Source: Opitutales bacterium
GTDB lineage: Bacteria > Verrucomicrobiota > Verrucomicrobiia > Opitutales > JABSRG01
Reading direction: 5' to 3'
Length of the DNA stretch: 64,000 bases
Assembly (NCBI GenBank): GCA_013215165.1
Contig: JABSRG010000006.1
Location: 1-64,000, forward strand
The position numbers and the translations under genes are program-made. A model generated the notes under the pieces. It was not told the origin of the DNA. It saw only the letters and a program-made list of their open reading frames with translations, and searched no databases. Position 1 is the stretch's first letter; every line of letters starts with the position of its first letter. Shown piece after piece: positions 43,861-52,868 of this stretch.

Positions 43861-44865
43861 CTAGGCACTGCGGAGGAATTGTGTGTGGCTTATCTGGTAG
43901 CTGAGAGGACGTCCCGCCAGATAGTTTTCCAGGTCCTGTTGCATATAATATCCCATACGATGACACTCGCGGCCATGAGAACCAGAGATATGTGGTGTTA
44001 GAAAAACATTGGGGAGTTTTCTAAGAGGTGAGTCTGGAGGTGCAGGCTCTGGAAAGGTTACATCAAGTAGGGCCTGGATGTCCGGGCGTTCTGTTAGAGC
44101 ACGGATCATTTCAGGTTCATTAATGACGGATCCGCGAGAGGTATTGATAAAAACACTCCCGCGCGGCATGGACGCAAGCAGGGGATAACCGATCAGCCCA
44201 AAAGTTTCTGGGAGCTCAGGTGTATGGACAGAGACTGCATCACAGGTCTTAAACAGGGTGTCCAGATCCACCATATTTACTCCGAGTCGATCTGCATCAC
44301 TCCGAGAGACGAAGGGATCATAAGCGAATACTTCCAGATCAAAGGGCTGGAGCCTTTCTGCTACCAAACGTCCGATATTCCCGAGTGATACAATGCCCAC
44401 CTTGGCCTGGTATGTTCTGGTATAGGGGATCTCACGGATTCGCGTATGTTTCTCACCATGGTGTAGGCCTACAGTCTGAAAGGCCTGCTTAAGGCCAAGG
44501 ATGATCTGCGCTAGGGTAAAGTCGGCCACAGGTATTGCGTTCGCGGACACGGCAGAGCAGATAGGGATTTGTCGATCCCAGAAGGCATCCGAAGTTATCG
44601 ATCGGACGGTGCCTGCTCCGTAAAGAACGAGCTCGAGGTTGGGAATTTTACTCAGTAGGTCCGAGTCTAAACACGGTGAACCCCAACCACCCAGGATGAT
44701 TTGGCACTGTTCCAAATCATCCTCCGTAGCCCGTTTCCAATCTCCGTCATGACGGAATGGGTCAGACCATGAGTAGGAGCTGAACACTTTGCGGACCTCC
44801 GGACCGTATATTTTCTCGGCTGAATCTGCTGAAAGGAGGGCGAGAATGTGGCGCTGTGTAGACAT
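43861..44865 (-). CDS. D-2-hydroxyacid dehydrogenase-like oxidoreductase
   Basis: 334 residues with the NAD-binding GIVSLGNIGRLVAERL, the catalytic Arg in NTSRGSVINE, the Glu in TFPEPAPPDSPL and the His in LTPHISGSHG, complete for the family. It reduces 2-keto acids or oxidises D-2-hydroxyacids. The first gene of a minus-strand pair, its start lies 25 bases from the TTGCATGCAA operator at 44891, so control by the LacI regulator is plausible. Confidence 0.87.
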   Translation of the reverse strand: MSTQRHILALLSADSAEKIYGPEVRKVFSSYSWSDPFRHDGDWKRATEDDLEQCQIILGGWGSPCLDSDLLSKIPNLELVLYGAGTVRSITSDAFWDRQIPICSAVSANAIPVADFTLAQIILGLKQAFQTVGLHHGEKHTRIREIPYTRTYQAKVGIVSLGNIGRLVAERLQPFDLEVFAYDPFVSRSDADRLGVNMVDLDTLFKTCDAVSVHTPELPETFGLIGYPLLASMPRGSVFINTSRGSVINEPEMIRALTERPDIQALLDVTFPEPAPPDSPLRKLPNVFLTPHISGSHGRECHRMGYYMQQDLENYLAGRPLSYQISHTQFLRSA

Positions 44866-44890
44866 TACTATTAAAAAGTGACCTTAGAAG

Positions 44891-44900
44891 TTGCATGCAA
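44891..44900. promoter_or_regulatory. LacI-type operator, site 1
   Basis: TTGCATGCAA perfect palindrome between the divergent dehydrogenase and aldolase genes. A second identical site lies 28 bases further on. Confidence 0.75.
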
Positions 44901-44918
44901 TTAAAAATTGGCAATGGA

Positions 44919-44928
44919 TTGCATGCAA
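44919..44928. promoter_or_regulatory. LacI-type operator, site 2
   Basis: The second TTGCATGCAA. It overlaps the region just before the aldolase start at 44932. Two half-site palindromes with a 28-base centre spacing suggest cooperative binding. Confidence 0.75.
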
Positions 44929-44931
44929 CAA

Positions 44932-45909
44932 ATGAAAACGACATCGAATAACTCAGATTTAAACACGGTTCATGGGTGGCAAGAGCAGATCAAGCCACGT
45001 CGACAAATTGAGGGCATGGCGGCTTGTTTGCTTCCTTTCGAAGCTGACGGTGGCGTGGCTTGGGATGCATTCGCGCAGGCTCTCGTGCGCACTCGCGACG
45101 CCGGCCTCGCCTGCGCGATCAACATGGACACCGGTTACGCTAATCTGATCTCGGATGCTGAGCGGGCTGAAATCCTCGATTTTGCTGCAGGTGTTTTGGG
45201 TGACGCAGGTTTTGTCGCGGGCGTATTTGTTGAGGGCAAGGAGGGCGATTTAGTGGGACTCTATCGCGATCAGGCGGATGCGATCGTTGCTAAAGGAGGG
45301 ACTCCGATTCTTTTCCAGACGACAAGATTTCATTCATGGAGCCCTGATGAGGTGATTAATCTGTATTCGGAAATTTGCCGAGGTTATCCAGCAGTCATTG
45401 GCTTTGAGCTAGGCAAAATATTCGCCCCGAATGGTATGATCTATGACGAAGAGACTATCCGAGGCCTCATGTCGATACCTGAGCTTAAGGGTATCAAGCA
45501 CTCTTCGCTCGATCGTAAAATCGAGCTGAACCGCTTGGCATTACGTGATGCAGTGCGACCGGATTTCAGGATCTACACGGGTAACGACCTGGGAATTAAT
45601 ATGATTGAATACGGCTCTGATTACTTGCTTGGCTTGGCGGCATTCTGCCCTGAGAAATTTGCTGAGCGGGATCGTCTGTGGGCTGCGGGTGATTCGAGCT
45701 ACTATGAGCTCGCGGACGCATTGCAATACCTCGGGAATATTGCATTCCGCCATTCAGTTCCTGCGTATAAGCATAGCTGTGCGGTCTTCCAACACCTGCT
45801 CGGTAGAATTCCGACGGATAAAACGCATCCTGAATCACCCGCGCGCCCTGAGTGGGAAGTAGGCATTTTGAAGGACTGCGCGTTACGTCTGGGTTACGAG
45901 ATAGCGTGA
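44932..45909 (+). CDS. Dihydrodipicolinate synthase (DapA)-family aldolase
   Basis: From ATG 44932 the protein is 325 residues; upstream TTG/ATG codons overlap the operator and seem poorer starts. KPRRQIEGMAACLLPFEADG starts the barrel; AGLACAINMDTGYANL is the usual acceptor loop, and GIKHSSLDRKIEL carries the Schiff-base Lys. This is the DapA/NAL aldolase superfamily, probably a sugar-acid (2-keto-3-deoxy) aldolase rather than lysine synthesis. It heads a plus-strand operon with lacI, isomerase, oxidoreductase and sulfatase genes. Confidence 0.8.
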   Translation: MKTTSNNSDLNTVHGWQEQIKPRRQIEGMAACLLPFEADGGVAWDAFAQALVRTRDAGLACAINMDTGYANLISDAERAEILDFAAGVLGDAGFVAGVFVEGKEGDLVGLYRDQADAIVAKGGTPILFQTTRFHSWSPDEVINLYSEICRGYPAVIGFELGKIFAPNGMIYDEETIRGLMSIPELKGIKHSSLDRKIELNRLALRDAVRPDFRIYTGNDLGINMIEYGSDYLLGLAAFCPEKFAERDRLWAAGDSSYYELADALQYLGNIAFRHSVPAYKHSCAVFQHLLGRIPTDKTHPESPARPEWEVGILKDCALRLGYEIA

Positions 45910-45916
45910 GCTAGGT

Positions 45917-46906
45917 ATGAAGATAACCATTTACGATATCGCGAAAGAGCTGGGCGTATCTGCGAGCACAGTTTCACGTGGATTAAATGAAAGTCAGCTG
46001 ATCGAGCATGATCTGGTGACCACCATTCAGTCAAAAGCCGAGGAGATGGGCTACACTCCTCGCCGCATCAGAAAGCAACGTGAACGTGCCATTCTCAATG
46101 TTAAGCTGGTCCTTCCCATGTTCCAGGATCGCTCGCTCCAGCTGTTTTATGATTTCGGGGAATTGGCTGAAGCGATTGTCGAGGGAGCAGATCCGTGCCG
46201 GGTACAATTAATTGCCGAGACGTTGACGCCCGATTTCCAACCCTTCTCTCATAAAAAGGGAGGGGATGTGGATGCGTTTATCTTCGCATTTTGCGAGCCG
46301 CCAAGTGGTGTGCTTGAAAAGCTGAATAAGCACCGCGTTCCAATCCTCTTTCTCAATCGAACAGTAGAGGGTTCCAACTACATCACAGGGGACCACTTCT
46401 CTGGGATGCAGCTGATCGTGGAGCATTTGTTGTCACGGCGTGAGAATATGCACCCCGTTTTTGTTCAGATCGGTAAAAAATCTCAAGTTATGAGGGAGAG
46501 GCAGGCAGGCCTGAAACATGCGCTGGATTTAGCAGGCATTTCTTTCAGCTTGCGCAGAGATGTTCTCAGTTTCTCTGGGCCAGACCAAATCACGGAAAGT
46601 GATTTGACGGTGCTTCTGGAACGTGGCGTGGATGTATTCATCGGATACAACGACATGACGGCGTTGTGTTTGGCGCAGCGGCTTCGGGCGATGGGGTGTA
46701 AAACACCCGAAAATGTAATGCTCACTGGTTTTGATAATTCGCCGGTCCGTCCCCTGTCTTATCCTCTTATCACAACAGTCGACATGCCGGTGAAGAGCTT
46801 CGGGTATCGAGCTGGCGAGTGGCTTGTTCGTCGCGTGATTGAGAGAGAAGAGGGCCTGCTTCAGCTTAAATTGGACGGAAAATTAATTCCTGGAGGTACA
46901 ACATGA
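45917..46906 (+). CDS. LacI-family repressor
   Basis: 329 residues. The N-terminal HTH ITIYDIAKELGVSASTVSRGLNE is followed by the hinge helix TPRRIRKQR and a periplasmic-binding-protein-like sugar domain (FIFAFCEPPSGVL, VFIGYNDMTALCLAQRLR, LTGFDNSPVRPLSYPLITTV). It follows the aldolase by 7 bases and overlaps the next gene by 4. Its likely targets are the two TTGCATGCAA sites upstream, making it self-regulating. The inducer is not known. Confidence 0.9.
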   Translation: MKITIYDIAKELGVSASTVSRGLNESQLIEHDLVTTIQSKAEEMGYTPRRIRKQRERAILNVKLVLPMFQDRSLQLFYDFGELAEAIVEGADPCRVQLIAETLTPDFQPFSHKKGGDVDAFIFAFCEPPSGVLEKLNKHRVPILFLNRTVEGSNYITGDHFSGMQLIVEHLLSRRENMHPVFVQIGKKSQVMRERQAGLKHALDLAGISFSLRRDVLSFSGPDQITESDLTVLLERGVDVFIGYNDMTALCLAQRLRAMGCKTPENVMLTGFDNSPVRPLSYPLITTVDMPVKSFGYRAGEWLVRRVIEREEGLLQLKLDGKLIPGGTT

Positions 46907-47751
46907 GTGACGTCGACCTAAGCAGCATGGCTGTGCATACAATGACCAATAAGCCTTGGTCAATTAATGAGTGTATCGAGCACTATGCCCGACGCGGAAT
47001 AGGTGGAATTTCAATCTGGAAGGAGACCGTTGAAGGCGAAGACTTGAAACAGGTCCGTAGGCACCTAGTGGACAGTGGATTAACGGGAGTAAGTTATGTG
47101 CGTGGCGGCTTCTTCACTGGGCGAACGCCTGAAGAACGTGATAACGCGGTCAAACAAAACCTTGCGAGACTGAGTGAGTGTGCAGCCCTTGGCTTACCTA
47201 TGATCGTCCTCGTTTGTGGGGCGACTCCCCAACAAACTCCTGAGGAGAATTTCGAACAGATTCTTGCTGGTGTCAGTAGCATTCTGCCATCGGCGCGAGA
47301 CTCAGGGATCAAATTAGCAATCGAGCCCTTACACCCCATGTATGCTGGAGATCGTTCAGCGATTGCATGCTTAGACGATGCCATGGCTGTGTGCGATGCG
47401 ATACGCGATCCTTTAGTTGGTATCGCTGTGGATACTTATCACGTCTGGTGGGAACGTGGTTTGCGGGAAAAATTTCAGCAGATGGCCGCGGCCCAGCAAC
47501 TTTTTGCTTACCATGTATGTGATTTTAAGCCCGATATGGCGGACTTGCTCCAAGACCGCGGTATTATGGGTGAAGGATGCATTGCATTGAGGGAGTTCGA
47601 TCTGTGGATGCGTGAAACCAATTTCTTAAAGAACGGAGGATTCCGCGAGGTCGAGATTTTCTCGAAGAAATGGTGGGCTGAGAGTCAGGAAGCTTTCTTG
47701 GACGAAATCGTCGAGAGTTATCGAGTGCATTACCTCGAACCCAGTCATTGA
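46903..47751 (+). CDS. Sugar phosphate isomerase/epimerase (TIM barrel)
   Basis: 282 residues of the AP_endonuc_2 barrel: GIGGISIWKETVEGEDL, LGLPMIVLVCGATPQQTPEENF, IKLAIEPLHPMYAGDRS with a metal-binding Glu, GIAVDTYHVWWER, FAYHVCDFK, and FREVEIFSKKWW. It overlaps the lacI end (ATGA) and precedes the Gfo/Idh/MocA gene, so it belongs to the same sugar pathway. The specific sugar is unknown. Confidence 0.82.
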   Translation: MSDVDLSSMAVHTMTNKPWSINECIEHYARRGIGGISIWKETVEGEDLKQVRRHLVDSGLTGVSYVRGGFFTGRTPEERDNAVKQNLARLSECAALGLPMIVLVCGATPQQTPEENFEQILAGVSSILPSARDSGIKLAIEPLHPMYAGDRSAIACLDDAMAVCDAIRDPLVGIAVDTYHVWWERGLREKFQQMAAAQQLFAYHVCDFKPDMADLLQDRGIMGEGCIALREFDLWMRETNFLKNGGFREVEIFSKKWWAESQEAFLDEIVESYRVHYLEPSH

Positions 47752-47790
47752 GGGCACGATAGAACAATAAAAATCAGAAGGATATAAATT

Positions 47791-48942
47791 ATGAAAGAAC
47801 ACAAAATAGGGATCATTATGAACGGCGTCACCGGGCGGATGGGTAAAAACCAGCATCTGTTGCGGTCGGTTATGGCTATTAGGGACCAAGGCGGCGTGCG
47901 CATCTCCGACAATGAAACCATTATGCCAGATCCAATTTTGGTTGGGCGTAATGAGAATAAGCTCAAAGAGCTCGCAGCGTTGTCCGGTTTCACCAAGTGG
48001 TCGACAGACCTGGATGCATGTCTAAAAGACGATGCTTACACAGTCTATTTTGACGCGCAGACGACATTGCGTCGGTTTGAGGCGGTTAAAAAAGCTGCGG
48101 AGGCTGGAAAGCACGTATACTGTGAAAAACCTACTGCAGTAACGACCGAGGACGCCATCAAACTCGCTGAAATATGCCAAAATGCCGGTGTGAAGCATGG
48201 TGTGGTACAGGATAAACTATGGCTGCCGGGCATCATGAAATTGAAGCGGCTCAAAGAGCAGGGCTTCTTCGGCAAGATCCTGTCAGTCCGGGGTGAGTTC
48301 GGCTATTGGGTATTCGAGGGACAAAACATTCCTGCCCAAAGACCTTCATGGAACTATCGCAAAGAAGATGGCGGCGGCATCATTGTGGATATGCTCTGCC
48401 ACTGGCGATACGTGCTCGATCACGTCTTTGGTGCGGTAAAGAGCGTTTCATGCAGAGGCGCAACGCACATTTCTCAGCGGGTAGACGAAGCTGGAGAGAC
48501 TTACACCTGCACCGCTGACGACTCAGCTTACGCAACCTTCGAGCTGGAGGGCGGCGTGATTGCTCACATCAATTCTTCGTGGAATGTTCGTGTGCGGCGT
48601 GATGATCTACTGACCTTGCAGGTTGATGGGACGCATGGCTCGGCTGTAGCGGGCTTGCGCGACTGTTGGACCCAACACTATGGCAACACGCCGAAACCGG
48701 TTTGGAATCCCGATATCGATCAACCTATCAAGTTCTTCGACGGATGGGCCAAAGTGCCCGAACAGGAGACATACGACAACGCATTTAAGACCCAATGGGA
48801 ATTGTTCCTGCGCCATGTGCTGCTCGACGATCCATTCACCTGGGATTTATTCGAAGGTGCAAAAGGAGTTGAACTGGCAGAAAAAGGGATCGAGTCTTGG
48901 GAGGAAAGAAAGTGGGTAGACGTGAATGCCCCATCTGCCTAA
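47791..48942 (+). CDS. Gfo/Idh/MocA-family oxidoreductase
   Basis: 383 residues. The Rossmann start is GIIMNGVTGRMGKNQHLL, then YCEKPTAVTTEDAIKLAEI (E-K-P motif) and VVQDKLWLPGIMKLKRLKE. EDGGGIIVDMLCHWRYVLDHVFG holds the conserved late His. It oxidises or reduces a sugar or inositol with NAD(P). No signal peptide is seen, so it is cytosolic. It sits between the isomerase and the sulfatase in the LacI operon. Confidence 0.88.
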   Translation: MKEHKIGIIMNGVTGRMGKNQHLLRSVMAIRDQGGVRISDNETIMPDPILVGRNENKLKELAALSGFTKWSTDLDACLKDDAYTVYFDAQTTLRRFEAVKKAAEAGKHVYCEKPTAVTTEDAIKLAEICQNAGVKHGVVQDKLWLPGIMKLKRLKEQGFFGKILSVRGEFGYWVFEGQNIPAQRPSWNYRKEDGGGIIVDMLCHWRYVLDHVFGAVKSVSCRGATHISQRVDEAGETYTCTADDSAYATFELEGGVIAHINSSWNVRVRRDDLLTLQVDGTHGSAVAGLRDCWTQHYGNTPKPVWNPDIDQPIKFFDGWAKVPEQETYDNAFKTQWELFLRHVLLDDPFTWDLFEGAKGVELAEKGIESWEERKWVDVNAPSA

Positions 48943-48957
48943 TAAGACAAAATTATC

Positions 48958-50304
48958 GTGAATCCTATCCAAAAGCCCAATATCCTTCTCATCATGACCG
49001 ACCAACAGAGCGCAGATGCTCTAGGTCACAAAATAGAAGGAGGGTTTTTGGATACACCCGCACTGGATCTTTTATCCCGAGAGAGCCTTGCCTTTGAGAA
49101 CGCGTATTGCGCGCACCCGCTCTGCGTTCCATCACGCAATTCCCTTTTTACTGGGCGCTACCCCCATAAGATCGGGGTGATGGTAAACAATGATTCCAAG
49201 AAGGATCTCTCTTCGGTGCCCTGCATGGGTAAAGTCCTAACGGACGCTGGCTATGATACGGGTTATGTCGGAAAATGGCACCTGTGTTACTCTGCCGGGA
49301 GGCATGCAGACATACACGGGTTTCGTTACGTCGATAATATCAGGTCTAACGGCGCCGATGCACACAATGTAGACGCGGCCGTTAAGTTTCTGGACGAGGA
49401 ACGATCTGATCCGTTTTTCTTGGTCGCCTCGTTTAACAATCCGCACAACATTTGTGAATGGGCACGCTCTCCTGAGACAGGTGCTTTCCCTGATATCGAT
49501 GTTGGATCACCACCACATCTTTCAGATCGTCCCCCCCTTAGGTCTAATCACTCAGACCAGCATGGACGGCCTCAGATTTTGGCAGATTTGCGAGAAGCGT
49601 ATCAGGCGACGAATACATTTCCTGTGGGTCATTTTGGGGAAGAAGAGTGGCGAGCTTATCGCTGGGCGTATTATCGTATGGTCGAATCGATTGATCGCGA
49701 AATCGGCCGTCTTCTTGAGGAGCTTCAGCGTCGTGGTTTAGCGGAGAACACCGTGGTGGTATTTACTTCGGACCATGGCGATATGCAGGGAGCCCATGGA
49801 TGGAATCAAAAAACGACATTGTACGACGAGTCTACGAAAGTTCCCTTCATGATCCGTTGGCCCGGTGTGGTAGAACCTGGTGAGAGTAAAGCTTTGATAC
49901 AAAATGGTATCGATCTCATGCCGACTCTCTGTGCGGCAGCGGGCGTTCAACTATCGGAAGACTATCCAGGCGTCGACGTTCTCGGTTTGAATTCGGAGAA
50001 TGATCGAGAGTTTATCGTATCTGAGACCTGCTTTGCTCAAGGCGCGGACCTGGGCAGTTCAGATGCGAAAGTTGACGGGCGTATGCTGCGAACTGAACGT
50101 TACAAATATTGTGCCTATCGCGCGCCGACCTCGGATGATCTAGAGGAGTCTCTAACAGATCTTCATGAAGACCCAGGTGAGATGCTTAACTTGTTGGCGA
50201 GTGATACCGGAGGGAGTCTATCTTCAATCTTAGATGAACACCGCCGACTTTTGAAAACGCATTGTGAATCACAGGGAGATGCTTTTTTTGACAGACGGCA
50301 TTGA
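48958..50304 (+). CDS. Type I sulfatase
   Basis: From a GTG start, 448 residues. The formylglycine motif is C56-V-P-S-R in HPLCVPSRNSLFTGRYPH; metal ligands include D15 in LIMTDQQS and FTSDHGDMQGAHG. EWRAYRWAYYRMVESIDREIG and ESTKVPFMIRWPG are normal sulfatase blocks. No signal peptide is visible, so it probably hydrolyses a sulfate ester already taken up by the cell. It is last in the LacI-controlled operon, suggesting the operon degrades a sulfated sugar. Activity would need a formylglycine-generating enzyme encoded elsewhere. Confidence 0.9.
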   Translation: MNPIQKPNILLIMTDQQSADALGHKIEGGFLDTPALDLLSRESLAFENAYCAHPLCVPSRNSLFTGRYPHKIGVMVNNDSKKDLSSVPCMGKVLTDAGYDTGYVGKWHLCYSAGRHADIHGFRYVDNIRSNGADAHNVDAAVKFLDEERSDPFFLVASFNNPHNICEWARSPETGAFPDIDVGSPPHLSDRPPLRSNHSDQHGRPQILADLREAYQATNTFPVGHFGEEEWRAYRWAYYRMVESIDREIGRLLEELQRRGLAENTVVVFTSDHGDMQGAHGWNQKTTLYDESTKVPFMIRWPGVVEPGESKALIQNGIDLMPTLCAAAGVQLSEDYPGVDVLGLNSENDREFIVSETCFAQGADLGSSDAKVDGRMLRTERYKYCAYRAPTSDDLEESLTDLHEDPGEMLNLLASDTGGSLSSILDEHRRLLKTHCESQGDAFFDRRH

Positions 50305-50383
50305 TAGAAAATTGGGACGCCAGTGAATTTTCAGGTTTTTTAGTCTGTTACGCCCGGTGGGAGTTAACTAAAGACTATTGTTA

Positions 50384-51373
50384 ATGAAAGTGCTAGTCGT
50401 CGGCGGAGCTGGGTATATCGGGAGTCATTGTGTGAAGCAGCTGGAATGTGCGGGGCACACGCCTGTGGTCTTGGACAATTTAGTCTACGGGCATCGTGCG
50501 GCGGTGAGTCCCGAGATTCCTTTCTACACGGTAAATCTAGGCGACACGGCTGCAGTGGGGGAGATTTTGAAGCGGGAGGCGATCGATGTGGTGATGCACT
50601 TCGCGGCTTATGCTTACGTAGGCGAATCGGTTACCGATCCGCGCAAGTATTATCACAACAACGTCGTTGCGACGCTCGGTCTGCTAGATGCGATGTTAGA
50701 CGCAGGGGTGAAGCGTTTTGTCTTTTCTTCGACCTGTGCCACCTATGGTGAGCCGGACAAGCTCCCGATTACTGAGGATACGCCGCAGTCGCCGATCAAT
50801 CCGTACGGGCAGACCAAGTTGGATATGGAGTTTACGCTCAAGAATTACGCTCGAGCCTATGGGTTGAGCTTTGCGGCGTTCCGCTATTTTAATGCTGCGG
50901 GTGCAGCTGCAGGCGGAGAAATCGGAGAGCACCATGATCCTGAAACACACCTCATTCCGTTGGTGTTTGATGCCGCGATGGGACGCCGGGAAAATATCAA
51001 GATTTTCGGAACGGATTATCCGACGCCCGATGGCACCTGTTTGCGTGATTATGTGCATGTCGACGACCTGTCCCGTGCACATATCGCGGTCTTTGATAAA
51101 CTTCCCGAGCCAAGCGTGGCTCTGTTTTATAATCTCGGCACGGGTAAGCCAGCTTCAGTTCGTGAGGTGATAACCGCAGTGGAACGGGTAACTGGGAAAA
51201 CGGTACCGGTGGTCGAAACCGAACGCCGTGCTGGTGACCCGCCAGCGTTGTATGCTGATAATTCTAAGGCGGTCAGCGAGCTGGGGTGGGAAATTGAATT
51301 TGATGACATCGAAGCGATCGTCGCTTCTGCCTGGGAATGGCACGCGGCTCATCCCGATGGGTTTCGAGCCTAG
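50384..51373 (+). CDS. galE: UDP-glucose 4-epimerase
   Basis: 329 residues of a classical GalE: KVLVVGGAGYIGSHCVKQL, FSSTCATYGEP with the catalytic Ser, PYGQTKLDME (Y-x3-K), RYFNAAGAA and GTCLRDYVHVDDLSRAH, RRAGDPPALYAD. It interconverts UDP-glucose and UDP-galactose. TTG at 50378 gives two more residues. It is single and faces the flagellin gene convergently, with a shared hairpin between them. Confidence 0.93.
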   Translation: MKVLVVGGAGYIGSHCVKQLECAGHTPVVLDNLVYGHRAAVSPEIPFYTVNLGDTAAVGEILKREAIDVVMHFAAYAYVGESVTDPRKYYHNNVVATLGLLDAMLDAGVKRFVFSSTCATYGEPDKLPITEDTPQSPINPYGQTKLDMEFTLKNYARAYGLSFAAFRYFNAAGAAAGGEIGEHHDPETHLIPLVFDAAMGRRENIKIFGTDYPTPDGTCLRDYVHVDDLSRAHIAVFDKLPEPSVALFYNLGTGKPASVREVITAVERVTGKTVPVVETERRAGDPPALYADNSKAVSELGWEIEFDDIEAIVASAWEWHAAHPDGFRA

Positions 51374-51376
51374 TAA

Positions 51377-51413
51377 ACAAAAAACGCCGAGCGAGGAGGG
51401 CCCGCTCGGCGTT
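51377..51413 (-). terminator. Bidirectional-type hairpin; terminator of flagellin 1
   Basis: AACGCCGAGCG pairs with CGCTCGGCGTT; on the minus strand it is followed by TTTTTTG, 13 bases after the flagellin stop. Confidence 0.9.
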
Positions 51414-51425
51414 GAATGAAAGAGC

Positions 51426-52238
51426 TTATCCGAGTAGTCTCAGAGCGCTCTGTTGGCTTGAGTTCGCTTGGGCAAGCATCGCAGTTCCAGACTGAACTAG
51501 GATGTTATACTTAGCAAACGCTGTCGACTCCGCCGCGATGTCCGTATCGATGATACGGCTATTTGCAGCTTCGAGGTTAACCTTGTTTGTGTTCAGGGTC
51601 TCTGAAGCGAATTGCAGACGTGATGTCTGCGCTCCGTTCACAGCGCGCTGAGTGGCTACTTCCTGAATGGCATCTGTCACGTTCGTGACCGTGACGCTGG
51701 TCAGAGAGCTTGCCGCAGTGATGGTGGCTACATCAGAGCTTGCTTGATTGAAGTCAGCTTGGGAGATGGTGACTGCTCCTCCGCCTGTTTCAGTTGTTGC
51801 AACACTGAGTGCCCCGTCTGCCGCGGCAAAGAGGTTAACGCCGTTGAACTGCTCGTCGTCCAGGTTGTTGAGTTGAGCTACCAGTTCGGTGAACTCTGAG
51901 TCATAATTGGCCTTGTCGTCAGCTGACTTGGTGACGTCATCATACATGACCTTGAGCTCAGATATCCGATCGAGGATGTTTGTAGCAGTCTTCAGAGCAC
52001 CGTCCTGTGTTTGCAGGAACGAGATAGAGTTCTGAATGTTTTCATTAACCTTTTGTGTCCGGTTAATGGCTGCAGTCATCTTCATAGAAACCGCAAGACC
52101 GCCCGCGTCATCGGAGGGTGATGCGATTTTTGAACCGCTAGACAACCGTGCCAAGCTCTTCCTGAACATGGCACTGCTGGAGTTGAGGTTATTCGCTGCA
52201 GTAGATGCACCGGTGTTTGTATTGATTACCATCGACAT
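51426..52238 (-). CDS. Flagellin 1
   Basis: 270 residues with both conserved flagellin ends: N-terminal MVINTNTGASTAANNL and SLARLSSGSKIASPSDDAGG, and C-terminal EAANSRIIDTDIAAES, NILVQSGTAMLAQANSSQQSALRLLG. The variable middle is short (only D0/D1 and a small D2), as in many Verrucomicrobiota. It is polymerised into the flagellar filament after export. The most identical to flagellin 2. The start ATG-TCG-ATG is preceded by AGGAAG. A 5' leader with GGA-loop hairpins suggests CsrA control. Confidence 0.92.
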   Translation of the reverse strand: MSMVINTNTGASTAANNLNSSSAMFRKSLARLSSGSKIASPSDDAGGLAVSMKMTAAINRTQKVNENIQNSISFLQTQDGALKTATNILDRISELKVMYDDVTKSADDKANYDSEFTELVAQLNNLDDEQFNGVNLFAAADGALSVATTETGGGAVTISQADFNQASSDVATITAASSLTSVTVTNVTDAIQEVATQRAVNGAQTSRLQFASETLNTNKVNLEAANSRIIDTDIAAESTAFAKYNILVQSGTAMLAQANSSQQSALRLLG

Positions 52239-52244
52239 AACGAT

Positions 52245-52329
52245 CTTCCTTGATTCGTGGCAGCTCCCTGCTGCCCAGGGCCAATAGACGTTGCGGGGAT
52301 TGGCGCCCCAATCGGAGCATCCGTGCTCC
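52245..52329 (-). promoter_or_regulatory. CsrA-type leader of flagellin 1
   Basis: On the minus strand: hairpin GGAGCA-CGGA-TGCTCC (52314-52329), hairpin GGCAGC-AGGGA-GCTGCC (52259-52275), then the ribosome site CAAGGAAGATCG six bases before ATG. GGA sits in both loops and in the ribosome site. Confidence 0.75.
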
Positions 52330-52825
52330 GGAAACCTGTGGCAGAATGAATTTCAGATAGAACAAATGTCTGAATTTCATCATACTCCACGTGCTCAACT
52401 TGGATGTTGGCAACAATCCATAGGGAATGATCGTCGAGGTAAGGTGTGACGAGAATACGCCCACCGGGTGCACCCGCTACAGAGTATGCCTCTGGAGTCG
52501 AGTGTTCTGTTTTCTGCAATCTGGAATAACGCGTGGTTGTCTCCCAGCGAAAGTACTTGCCGATTTAAATCGGTTCAGCATCCGCAAATGCGTTAGGAGG
52601 ATTGCAAGAAATGTTTATCAAAGAACGGGGTGAGAGGTTGGCACTTTGGGTTTGTTTACTGTGGCCGCGCATTAAGTCGGCAGGAGCAGACGATTCTGGA
52701 GTGCAATGGTCTCCCGCATCGCAGTCTGTGTCTGCTCCGAATAGGTCGTGGTTGGAAGAAGGATCCAGATGGTTGCGGATCCTAGATGTGATGGTCGTGG
52801 TCGATTGTGGTAAAGTCAGTCAGAA

Positions 52826-52852
52826 CATCGGGTCCCGATCGTGGACCCGATG
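52826..52852 (-). terminator. Hairpin after flagellin 2
   Basis: A perfect 10-bp stem, CATCGGGTCC and GGACCCGATG. Only a partial T run follows, so termination is likely but not certain. Confidence 0.55.
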
Positions 52853-52868
52853 CCTGACGGAGAAGAGC

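Larger units (their letters stand above)
52239..52868 (-). other. Flagellin 1 upstream region
   Basis: A 630-base gap. It carries the GGA-hairpin leader next to the gene, a second stretch resembling the region before flagellin 2 (shared GCTCAACTTGGATGT near 52390), the palindrome CCGATTTAAATCGG at 52560, and a hairpin CATCGGGTCC/GGACCCGATG at 52826-52852 that may end the flagellin 2 message. No gene is seen. Confidence 0.55.
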
